Below, piece by piece: positions 55,166-62,992 of a DNA stretch of 64,000 bases; the first letter of the stretch is position 1, and each line of letters opens with the position of its first letter. The notes beneath the pieces are model-generated. The model had not been told where the DNA came from and did no database searches. It was given only the letters and a program-made list of their open reading frames with translations. The position numbers and the translations under genes are program-made. The stretch is from JACKII01 sp963807085 (lineage in GTDB: Bacteria > Pseudomonadota > Alphaproteobacteria > Bin95): contig CAWEBB010000028.1 in NCBI GenBank assembly GCA_963807085.1, positions 186,001 to 250,000 of the forward strand. The letters run 5' to 3'.

Positions 55166-55747
55166 ATGACCGCCACCGAACCGAAATGGATCGGGCCCGC
55201 CACCGACTACGGGCCGCTGATCGTCTTTTTCGTCGCCTATCTGGGCTGGGGCCTGATCCCGGCCACCGGCGCGTTGATGGTGGCGACCCTGATTGCGCTG
55301 GCGGCGAGCTGGTTCATCCGCCGGACCATCCCGACCATGGCTGTGGTGACCGCGGTTGTCGTCGGCATCTTTGGCGGGCTGACGCTCTATTTTAACGACG
55401 AAACCTTCATCAAGCTGAAGCCCACCATCATTCAGGGCATCTTTGCCGTGTTGCTGATCGGTGGCGTACTGGTGAAGAAGCCCCTGCTCAAATATGTCAT
55501 GGGCAAGGTCTGGCCGCTGGATGAGGCGGGCTGGTTCAAGCTTTCCCTGCGCTTCGGCCTGTTCTTCGCCGCCATGGCAGTGCTGAACGAGGTCGTCTGG
55601 CGCACCCAGGACACGGACACCTGGGTGATGTTCAAGGTCTGGGGTCTGATGGTCCTGACCTTCGCCTTCGCCATGACCCAGGTGAAAGTGTTCGAGGAGC
55701 ACCGCCTGCCCGACCCTGACGAGCCGGCGCGATTGGGCGACGACTAG
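55166..55747 (+). CDS. ispZ: Septation protein A (YciB/IspZ)
   Basis: 193-residue inner-membrane protein with five helices, the YciB family acting in cell-envelope and septum formation. The opening DYGPLIVFFVAYLGWG and later GGLTLYFNDETFIKLKPTII and WRTQDTDTWVMFK are diagnostic. The start at 55166 follows AAGGACA; a longer open frame has no site. EamA begins one base after its stop. Confidence 0.93.
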   Translation: MTATEPKWIGPATDYGPLIVFFVAYLGWGLIPATGALMVATLIALAASWFIRRTIPTMAVVTAVVVGIFGGLTLYFNDETFIKLKPTIIQGIFAVLLIGGVLVKKPLLKYVMGKVWPLDEAGWFKLSLRFGLFFAAMAVLNEVVWRTQDTDTWVMFKVWGLMVLTFAFAMTQVKVFEEHRLPDPDEPARLGDD

Positions 55748-55748
55748 G

Positions 55749-56645
55749 GTGGCCATCGCCGCGACGCCGACGGACCGCATCCTTCAGGGCATTTTACTGA
55801 TTTGCCTAGCGATGGTCTTGTTTACGAGCCTGAACGCCGTCGTCAAGACCCTCTCGACCGAATTTCTGGTTGGCCAGTTGATCTGGTCGCGCTATCTGGG
55901 CGCCATGGTCATCATGATCGTGCTGTTTTTCCGGAGGCATGGTCTGGGCCTGTTCCGGCCGAGGCGGCCCGGCATTCAACTGTTGCGGGGCGCACTGCTG
56001 TTTGCGTCGTCCGCACTGTATTTTCAGGGGCTGGTGCACCTGCCGCTCGCGACCGCGGCGACCATTAGCATGTGCAGCCCGTTGCTGATTACTGCTCTCT
56101 CCGTGCCTTTCTTGGGCGAAGCCGTCGGACCGCGGCGGTGGGCGGCGGTGGCCGTCGGCTTTATCGGCGCGCTGATCGTCATTCGCCCGGGGGCCGAGGG
56201 CACCAATCCTTACATTCTGTTCGTGGTGGCCAGCATGACCTGCGGCACCTTCTATGCGCTGCTCACCCGCAAATATTCCGGCGAAGAAAACGCCGAGGTT
56301 TCCGCCACGTTTGCAACGCTGGTGGGCGCGGTGGGCGGCGCTTTTTGGGCGCTTCCGCAATGGCAGACCCCGACGGAGACCATGGACATTGTCCTGCTCT
56401 GCTCGCTCGGTCTGTTCGCGGGCATTGGGCACTGGCTGTTCACGCTGGCGTTCCAGCGCGGCCCGGCAGCGGTGATCGCGCCATTCAGCTACATGCAGCT
56501 CGTCGGCGCGACAATCTATGGATTTATCCTGTTCGGCGACTTCCCGGATCGGCTAACCTGGGTCGGAGCGGCCGTCATCATCGGCTCAGGCTTCTATATC
56601 GCGCACCGCGAGCGCATCCGCTCGCAGGCGCAGCGTTCGACATAG
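55749..56645 (+). CDS. EamA/DMT-family transporter
   Basis: 298-residue membrane protein with ten helices in two EamA repeats, a drug/metabolite exporter. Start is GTG at 55749, one base after septation protein A. Typical pieces are LIWSRYLGAMVIM, LPLATAATISMCSPLLITALS and GLFAGIGHWLFTLAFQRGPAAVIAPFSYMQLV. Substrate unknown; it begins the codirectional run that continues to about 62.4 kb. Confidence 0.9.
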   Translation: MAIAATPTDRILQGILLICLAMVLFTSLNAVVKTLSTEFLVGQLIWSRYLGAMVIMIVLFFRRHGLGLFRPRRPGIQLLRGALLFASSALYFQGLVHLPLATAATISMCSPLLITALSVPFLGEAVGPRRWAAVAVGFIGALIVIRPGAEGTNPYILFVVASMTCGTFYALLTRKYSGEENAEVSATFATLVGAVGGAFWALPQWQTPTETMDIVLLCSLGLFAGIGHWLFTLAFQRGPAAVIAPFSYMQLVGATIYGFILFGDFPDRLTWVGAAVIIGSGFYIAHRERIRSQAQRST

Positions 56646-56657
56646 GGAGTGGCAACA

Positions 56658-57497
56658 ATGCAAATACGTCCCGTCAGTATCCCCATCGGCGCCGAGATCA
56701 CCGGCGTCGACCTGGCCACGGTCAGCGACGACGAAGCGCAGCAAATCCACGACGCGCTCATGCAGTACGGCGTGGTCTTTTTCCGCGATCAGGTCATGAC
56801 GCCGAAACAGCATGCCGCCTTCGCCAAACGCTATGGCGAGGTGCCGAAGGCGCAGAAAGCCTCGTTCGGCGTGGACGAAGATGCGCCGGAGGTCTCAACC
56901 CTGGTCTACGACCGTGAGCGGCCGCCGAACGTAAACCACTATCACCCGGACGGCCTGTTCCGCGAGCATCCGGAATTTGCCTCGGTGCTGTATGCCAAAG
57001 AAGTGCCGGAGATCGGCGGTGACACCATCTTCGTTTCCGGCCATGCGGCGTACGAGGCGTTGTCGGACCGCATGAAACGGTATCTGGACGGCGTCCAGGC
57101 CCAGAACAATTTCATGCACCTGCACTCCCGCCCGTCCAAGAAACGTTCCTGGCAGGGCGAGGGCGGCAAAGGCATGGCGGCGGCACGCGACGCCAACCCG
57201 CCGGTAGAGCATCCGGTCGTGCGCACGCATCCGGTAACGGGCAAAAAATCGCTTTATGTCTGCGAGTCGTTTACAACCTATCTGGTGGACGTTCCGGAGA
57301 AGGAAGGCCGCGGCGTGCTGGAATTTCTGTTCCAGCATATCGCGCTGCCCGAATTTCAGTACCGCTTTCAATGGCGGAACAACTCGGTCGCTTTCTGGGA
57401 CAACCGCTGCACACTGCACTACGCGCTTGCCGACTATTGGCCGCGCTACCGCTATATGCACCGGTGCAGCATCCGGCTCGGCGAAAAGCCGTTCTAG
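56658..57497 (+). CDS. TauD/TfdA-family dioxygenase
   Basis: 279-residue Fe(II)/2-oxoglutarate dioxygenase. It begins MQIRPVSIPIGAEITGVDL. The HxD motif is in NHYHPDGLF, the distal His in WDNRCTLHYAL and the Arg in YMHRCSI. A GTG three codons earlier is possible. It is 12 bases after EamA, and the acetyltransferase follows 13 bases later. It differs clearly from the TauD-like protein at 40.6 kb. Confidence 0.9.
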   Translation: MQIRPVSIPIGAEITGVDLATVSDDEAQQIHDALMQYGVVFFRDQVMTPKQHAAFAKRYGEVPKAQKASFGVDEDAPEVSTLVYDRERPPNVNHYHPDGLFREHPEFASVLYAKEVPEIGGDTIFVSGHAAYEALSDRMKRYLDGVQAQNNFMHLHSRPSKKRSWQGEGGKGMAAARDANPPVEHPVVRTHPVTGKKSLYVCESFTTYLVDVPEKEGRGVLEFLFQHIALPEFQYRFQWRNNSVAFWDNRCTLHYALADYWPRYRYMHRCSIRLGEKPF

Positions 57498-57510
57498 GGC
57501 GGATCGTTTG

Positions 57511-58143
57511 ATGGTGCCAGGCGCAGATTTGCCCGGCGAAGTTGGCGGCCTCTGGCTCGAAAGCCTGACCGCACCCGACGCCATTCGGGCCATTGTGCCC
57601 GAGTTAGCGCGGCTGCGTATCGGCGTGTTCAGGGAGTTCCCCTATCTCTATGACGGCTCGCTCGAGTATGAGCGGGACTACCTGCGGATCTACGCCGAGG
57701 CTCCCGGCGCAATCGTAGTGACGGCGCGCGACCCGGCGGAGGCGGACCGCATTGTCGGCGCGGCCACGGGCATGCCCTTGGCGGCCGAGCATGAGGAGTT
57801 ATTGGTGGCATTCCGGGCGGCCGCCATGCCGGTCGACGAGTTCTACTACTGCGCCGAGTCGGTACTGGAGCCTGCCTACCGCGGCCGCGGCATCGGCCAC
57901 GCCTTTTTCGACCGGCGGGAGGCGCAGGCCCGCGCCCTGGGCTTCAAGCAATGCTGCTTTTTGGCCGTGGACCGACCGGCTGACCATCCTCGCCGCCCGC
58001 ATGGTTATCGCCCGCTGGATGGGTTCTGGACGAAGCGCGGCTACCGGCCGGAGCCTGGGTTCAAGGCCGCGTTTTTTTGGCAGGACCTGGACGAGACCGG
58101 GCCATCGGCCAAAGCGATGAGCCTATGGCGGCGGCGAATTTAG
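57511..58143 (+). CDS. GNAT-family acetyltransferase
   Basis: 210-residue protein with a GNAT acetyl-CoA motif, VLEPAYRGRGIGHAFFDRREAQARALG (motif A, R-G-x-G-x-G/A). A family relation to N-acetyltransferases of unknown substrate is likely. The ATG at 57511 has only a weak Shine-Dalgarno. It is in the run with EamA and TauD. Confidence 0.82.
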   Translation: MVPGADLPGEVGGLWLESLTAPDAIRAIVPELARLRIGVFREFPYLYDGSLEYERDYLRIYAEAPGAIVVTARDPAEADRIVGAATGMPLAAEHEELLVAFRAAAMPVDEFYYCAESVLEPAYRGRGIGHAFFDRREAQARALGFKQCCFLAVDRPADHPRRPHGYRPLDGFWTKRGYRPEPGFKAAFFWQDLDETGPSAKAMSLWRRRI

Positions 58144-58305
58144 TTCCCACACCGATTAGGAACGCAACGATGACGGAGCCCCCGCCGGGGCGTCATCGCG
58201 ATGAACCGGGCGACCATCCGGAACTCGGTACCTTATTGCCCTTTCCATGGGGCAGGGCGTAGACCTAATGCTCAGCGATTCAACCGGCACGACAGGAACA
58301 GGCAA

Positions 58306-59091
58306 ATGGCCTTCAAACCCTTCGATCTCACCGGCAAGACCGTGCTCATCACCGGCGGTAATGGCGGCATTGGCCTTGGCATGGCGGAAGGCGTCGCCCA
58401 GGCGGGCGCAAACGTCGTCATCTGGGGCACCAACGCCGACAAGAACGCCGCCGCGCTTAAAGAGCTCGAGCAATACGGCACCAAGGTCGCGGCCATGAAG
58501 TGCAATGTCGGCAACGAGCAGGAGGTGGAGGACCGGTTCGCCGAGACCCTGGATTTTTTGGGCGGTGAACTGGACGCCTGCTTCGCCAATGCCGGCGTCT
58601 CGTCCGACCGGCGCAAGCTGAAGGACGGCTTCGGCTCCATGGACTATGAGGAATGGCGCCGGGTGCTGGATATTAACCTGGACGGCGTGTTCTTCACGCT
58701 CCGCGCCGCCGGCCGCCATATGAAGGAACGCGGCAAGGGCGGCTGTCTGGCGGCGACATCCTCCACCGCTTCCATCATGGGCCAGGCGCGGGGCGAGCAC
58801 TATGGCGCCTCCAAGGGCGCAATCAACGCCATGATTAAGGGCTTGGCGGTCGAATACGGCCGCCACGGCATCCGCGCCAACGCCATCCTGCCCGGCTGGA
58901 TCGAAACGCCGATGACGGAACCTGCCTTCAATTGGGACAAGTTTCGCGACAACGTGCTGCCGCGCATCCCGGCCGGCCGCTGGGGCACCAAAGAGGACTT
59001 CGCCGGCATCGCGGTCTATCTGGTTAGCGACGCCAGCCGCTATCACACCGGCGACGTAATCGTCATCGATGGCGCCTACACGCTGTTCTAG
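58306..59091 (+). CDS. Short-chain dehydrogenase/reductase
   Basis: 261-residue SDR. The cofactor motif is ITGGNGGIGLGMAEG and NAG is in CFANAGVSS; catalytic Ser and YGASK are in SSTASIM and HYGASKGA. The start at 58306 (MAFKPFDLTG) follows AGGAA; an upstream ATG in frame at 58201 lacks support. The leader 58144-58305 holds no gene. It sits before an enoyl-CoA hydratase, as at 16.9 kb, so a beta-oxidation-like role is plausible. Confidence 0.9.
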   Translation: MAFKPFDLTGKTVLITGGNGGIGLGMAEGVAQAGANVVIWGTNADKNAAALKELEQYGTKVAAMKCNVGNEQEVEDRFAETLDFLGGELDACFANAGVSSDRRKLKDGFGSMDYEEWRRVLDINLDGVFFTLRAAGRHMKERGKGGCLAATSSTASIMGQARGEHYGASKGAINAMIKGLAVEYGRHGIRANAILPGWIETPMTEPAFNWDKFRDNVLPRIPAGRWGTKEDFAGIAVYLVSDASRYHTGDVIVIDGAYTLF

Positions 59092-59104
59092 GAGCGCTTC
59101 CACT

Positions 59105-59890
59105 ATGTCCGAACCCTCGGTGCTCGCCGAGCGCAAGCAATATGGCGACCGGGGCCATGTTGCCTGGATCGCGGTCAACAAGATCCGCAAGGCCAACTGC
59201 CTGGACCACGAAACCCTGCTGGCGTTCGCCGATGCGGTGAACAAAGAGAGCCAGTCGCCGGACCTGCGGGCCATGGTGATTACCGGGGCGGGCGAGCGCG
59301 CCTTCATGGCCGGCGCCGACCTAAACGTGATTGCGGGGCAGGATGCCGACGGCGCCAAGCTGTTCCTGACCCGCGTGCACCGCATGTGCCAATCGGTGCG
59401 CGAATGCCCGGTGCCGGTAATCGCGCGGGTCAATGGCGCATGCTTCGGCGCGGCCCTGGAACTGGTGGCGGCGTGCGACCTGCACATCGCCAGCGCCAAT
59501 GCCACCTTCGGCATGCCGGAGGTGAATGTCGGCCTGCCCAGCGTCGTCGAAGCCTGCCTGCTGCCGCAGCTCATCGGCTGGGGCAAGACCAAGCATTTGG
59601 TCTATACGGCCGAGACCATAGATGCCCAGAAGGCGCTCGCCTGGGGGCTGCTGGAGGCCGTGGTGCCCGACCACGCGGCCTTGGACGCGGAGGTGGAGCG
59701 GGTTGTCTCCATGATCGTCCATGCCGCGCCCAATTCGGTGCGCCTGCAAAAGGACCTGGTACGCCGCTGGGAAGGCATGAGCGTCGATGCCGCCATCCTG
59801 GAGGGCATCCGCGTCGCCGAGCAAACCTATCGCCTGTCGGACGAGCCGACCCGCTACGCGCAGGCCGTCCTCGCCGGATTGAAGAAGTAG
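59105..59890 (+). CDS. Enoyl-CoA hydratase/isomerase family protein
   Basis: 261-residue crotonase-fold protein. Oxyanion motifs: VITGAGERAFMAGADLNVI and RVNGACFGAALELVAACDLHIA; Glu in FGMPEVNVGLPSVVEA. It follows the SDR by 13 bases and precedes a Rid protein by 11, so it is in one transcript. Confidence 0.9.
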   Translation: MSEPSVLAERKQYGDRGHVAWIAVNKIRKANCLDHETLLAFADAVNKESQSPDLRAMVITGAGERAFMAGADLNVIAGQDADGAKLFLTRVHRMCQSVRECPVPVIARVNGACFGAALELVAACDLHIASANATFGMPEVNVGLPSVVEACLLPQLIGWGKTKHLVYTAETIDAQKALAWGLLEAVVPDHAALDAEVERVVSMIVHAAPNSVRLQKDLVRRWEGMSVDAAILEGIRVAEQTYRLSDEPTRYAQAVLAGLKK

Positions 59891-59901
59891 GGAAACGCCT
59901 T

Positions 59902-60351
59902 ATGACCGCCGAAAAGAAAGTCATCAGCGACCCGCGAGTGCCCGAAACGGGCGGACCGTTCAATCTCTGCGTGACCTATAACGGCTATGTCTATGTGAGC
60001 GGCCTGCCACCGTTCCAGGAGGACTTCTGCGAGGGCCTGCGCCGGGCGCGCGAGCAAGGCGAGCCCCTGCCGAAATACGAGCGCAAGTCGATCGAGGACG
60101 AATCCATCATTGTCATGAATCACTTGCAATGGCTGTTGGAATCGGCCGGCAGCGGCATGGAGCATCTGCTGAAGGTAGTAGTTTGGCTGCGCGACCAGTC
60201 GGAACAGGCGCGCTTCGACAAGGTCTACCGCAGCTACTTCCCTGACACCGAATGTCTGCCGACCCGCACCCGCATGCAGGCAGGCGGCACGCCGTTCGAC
60301 TGCGGACTGGAAATAGACGCCATCGCCTATATCCCCGGCGCGCACGGCTAA
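59902..60351 (+). CDS. Rid (YjgF/YER057c/UK114) family protein
   Basis: 149-residue protein of the Rid superfamily: a YVYVSGLPPF opening, an insert of about 20 residues, VVVWLRDQSEQARFDKVYRSYF, LPTRTRMQAGG and a C-terminal GLEIDAIAYI. The conserved Arg near the end of the family (TRTR) is present. Rid proteins hydrolyse reactive enamines and imines or related intermediates. Its place in the run suggests protection or a dedicated hydrolase step for amine-containing substrates. Confidence 0.88.
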   Translation: MTAEKKVISDPRVPETGGPFNLCVTYNGYVYVSGLPPFQEDFCEGLRRAREQGEPLPKYERKSIEDESIIVMNHLQWLLESAGSGMEHLLKVVVWLRDQSEQARFDKVYRSYFPDTECLPTRTRMQAGGTPFDCGLEIDAIAYIPGAHG

Positions 60352-60364
60352 GGAGCCAATCCCC

Positions 60365-61102
60365 ATGACTCTCCACCAGATCGTCCGCTATCCGGTCAAG
60401 GGCCTGCCCGCCATTCCGCTCGGCGAGGTCGAACTGACCGCCGGGGAGCAGTTGCCCGGCGACCGCCGCTTTGCCTTCTGGCGTGGCGACAACCCGCCGG
60501 AGGGCGGCCGCTCGCCCCACCAGCGGCGCTTCAATTTCCGCCAGGTCGCGCAGGACAATACGCTCGCCGCCTTGCGCGCGGCCAGCGCTGCACCGGCCCA
60601 GGTCAGCATCACCGCGCCGGACGGGTCCACTGTGACCGCGGACCTGGAAACGGCGGAGGGCAAGGCCGCGCTCAGCCAGTGGATCGGCGCCTATCTGGGC
60701 ATCGACACGCCGGCCTTGCTGGAATCCGTTGGCGGCCAGGGCTTCACCGATATTGGTGACAAGACGCTATCGCTCATCAACCTGAACTCGGTCGCGGACC
60801 TGTCGGAACGTGCGCATCACACCATCGAGCCGAAGCGGATGCGCGGCAATCTGTATGTGGAGATGCCCGCCTGGAGTGAGTTGGACCTGATCGGCCAGCG
60901 CCTAGCGATCGGCGAGGTGGAATTCGAGGTGGACAGCGTCGTGACACGCTGCGTCGCGACCGAGGTAAACTACACCACCGGAGAGAAAGACCACCCGACG
61001 CCGCAGACCCTGATGAAGAACTACGGCCACGCCGATTGCGGCGTCTATGTGCGCGTCATCAAGGGCGGCACGCTGAGGCTTGGCGATAGCGTGACGGTCT
61101 GA
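60365..61102 (+). CDS. MOSC domain protein
   Basis: 245-residue protein with an N-terminal beta-barrel (IVRYPVKGLPAIPLGEVEL) and a C-terminal MOSC domain, a sulfur-carrier and molybdenum-cofactor fold. The conserved Cys lies in VVTRCVATEV, followed by TPQTLMKNYGHADCGVY. Such proteins catalyse reductions or sulfur transfer with molybdenum cofactor. It starts 13 bases after the Rid gene. Confidence 0.88.
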   Translation: MTLHQIVRYPVKGLPAIPLGEVELTAGEQLPGDRRFAFWRGDNPPEGGRSPHQRRFNFRQVAQDNTLAALRAASAAPAQVSITAPDGSTVTADLETAEGKAALSQWIGAYLGIDTPALLESVGGQGFTDIGDKTLSLINLNSVADLSERAHHTIEPKRMRGNLYVEMPAWSELDLIGQRLAIGEVEFEVDSVVTRCVATEVNYTTGEKDHPTPQTLMKNYGHADCGVYVRVIKGGTLRLGDSVTV

Positions 61103-61200
61103 ACCAAGTCCCCGCCGGCATCCCGCTTCAGAAATCGCCTTGCCGCGCCGCCTTCGCTGCGTCATGCTTTGGCCCATGTTAAAGTATAAGGAGTGAAACG

Positions 61201-62472
61201 ATGGAAGTCGGCATGTCTCTCAACATGTTGCAGCAGCAGGGCCGTCCCGATGCCTCGGTGGTGCATGAGCACATGGCCATGGGCGACCTGGTCGAGCCGC
61301 TGGGCTTCGAATTCGACTGTTCGCGCTGGAGCACCACTTCACCGGCTATGCCATGTCGCCGGCGCCGCTGGAATTGCTGGCCTACTACGCCGGCCGCACA
61401 AAGCGCATCCAGCTCGGCACCTCGGTGATCGTGCTGCCCTGGCACGACCCGATCCGGGTGGCGGAGCAGATCGCGCTGCTGGACATCATGTGCGGCGGGC
61501 GCTGCCTGTTCGGCTTCGGCCGCGGTGCCGCCAGCGCGGAATACGAAGGCTTCCGCATCCCGATGGGCGAGGCCCGCCCGCGCTTCGTGGAAGCCGCCGA
61601 GATCATCCAGCGCGCGCTGTCGACAGGACAGCTTCGAGTACCAGGGCGAGTACTTCCGGATTCCGCGCACCGCGATCCGCCCGCGCCCGATCTCCCACCC
61701 CGAGCGCCGCTTCTACGGCTCTGCCGTCAGCCCGGATTCCGCCGAGGTGATGGCGAAGCTGGGCTTTTCGCTGCTGGTCATCATGCAGAACGAGTGGCCG
61801 AAGGCCGCCACCGACGTGCACCGGTTCCGCGAGCTGTCGGCCGCCTACGGCCATACGCCGAAGCCGCCGATCATCCTGACCAATGTGTCCGTGGCCGAGA
61901 GCCGGGCCGAGGCGCAGGAGATCGCCCTGGAATATCTCGGGCGGAAATGGGATTCGATCGACGACCACTACCACTTCTCGGACGGCCACCTGGCGTCGGT
62001 GAAGGGGTACGAGTCCTATGAGAAGGTCGGGGTGACCTACGCGAAGATGAAGGAGCCGGCCCGGCGCGCCAAGGCGACCGATTTCTATGTCAGCATCCAG
62101 GTGGTGGGCACGCCGGACGACTGCCTGCAGAAGATCTCGGAACTGCACCGGCTGACCGGGATGGATCACCTGGTCACCGAGTTCTCCTTCGGTGGGCTGC
62201 CGCATCACAAGGCGGAACTCAGCATGCGGCTGTTCGCCGACAAGGTGCTGCCGGTGCTGCAAACCGACGAGGCCTTCTGCAAGCCTATCACGCCTGCGGG
62301 CGCTAGCGACGGCTTTGAAGAAAAGCACGAGGACGTGTCCACCCGCTTAAAGACGGCCTTACGCCACCACCCCCCGGAATGGCGCAGGCCATATCCGGGG
62401 CCCAGGATCGTTCTGGCAAGTGGATACCCTGGGTCCCGGCCTTCCGCTCGGCATAAGGCCGGGCGGCCCTGA
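61201..62472 (+). CDS. LLM-class flavin-dependent monooxygenase, two frame lesions
   Basis: A luciferase-like monooxygenase of about 370-424 residues can be read from the ATG at 61201 to the stop at 62472. One base seems missing near 61316 and one extra near 61625, so the middle is in another frame: LFALEHHFTGYAMSPAPLELLAYYAGRT, LGTSVIVLPWHDPIRVAEQI and FGFGRGAASAEYEGFRI. The third part is DSFEYQGEYFRIP, HPERRFYGSAVSPDSAEVM and HLVTEFSFGG. About the last 50 codons (after 62325) run into a repeat-like sequence and are probably not natural family sequence. It follows MOSC by 98 bases and may be its transcript end. Confidence 0.85.
62340..62470. repeat. Palindromic repeat unit after the flavin monooxygenase
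   Basis: Two inverted repeats lie in tandem: CCCCGGA/TCCGGGG with a loop of about 16 bases (62373-62402) and CCCGGCCTT/AAGGCCGGG with an 11-base loop (62435-62463). The wording GGTCCCGGCCTT with AAGGCCGGG resembles short dispersed intergenic palindromes common in alphaproteobacteria. Some of it is read through by the upstream gene. Copies elsewhere were not checked. Confidence 0.5.
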
Positions 62473-62611
62473 TGGCTGCGGCGCGGCGTCTTCGAGCCGA
62501 CAGGTCCGTGTCACCGGCTCTTAGAGCGCAGCTTGGCCAAGGCGGAACTCGCGCTGATCAAGGTCAATCCGCGGCAGGCCCGCCGGTTTGCCGAGGCCAC
62601 CGGAAAGCTGG
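62471..62611 (+). mobile_element. IS110-family transposase, N-terminal fragment
   Basis: Reads as VFEPTGPCHRLLERSLAKAEL then ALIKVNPRQARRFAEATGKLA, the N-terminal DEDD-type domain of an IS110 transposase (the sequence before the DEDD Asp, with KVNPRQARRFA). It stops abruptly at about 62611, where the end of the opposite-strand IS481-like element begins. No other part of the IS110 element is present. Confidence 0.8.
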
Positions 62612-62992
62612 CTAATGTGTGATCTGCCATGAAGGTTTTGATCGAATGAAGAGCTTGTCCCAGGCGTAGTCGTTGGTTCGGATGGGCTCCGGGAATTTGT
62701 TGTAAGCGGCTTCAATCGCCTCTGGCGCAGGAATGAGATGCCTCCGTTCATCGAGACGGTTGATCGGCGCCTTGCCGCCCAAGCTGTCATGGGGACGATC
62801 CCGATTGTAAAAGGTCAGCCACTCGGCCAGGTGTCTGGAAAGGTCGGGGGGGTTCAGTTCTCCGTTGGCCAGAACTCTTCCAAAGCCGTTCGCTGGACCC
62901 GCTCGACCTTGCCAGCGAGGTGCGGCGACCTGGGTTTGGTAGGCCTGGGTTTGGTAGGCCGGAACTTGATGCGCCGCTCCTTCAGCCTGTCC
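62612..62992 (-). mobile_element. IS481-like integrase-core transposase, C-terminal fragment
   Basis: Integrase-core C-terminus: KERRIKFRPTKPR, HLAGKVERVQRTALEEFWPTE, then, after a frame lesion near 62865, LSRHLAEWLTFYNRDRPHDSL, GGKAPINRL and NKFPEPIRTNDYAW to a stop at 62612. It contains an in-frame 15-base tandem duplication (62932-62961, PTKPR twice). The rest of the element is missing because an IS21 element begins at about 62993. Family assignment is by the RDRPHDSL and KFRPTKPRSPHL patterns. Confidence 0.8.
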
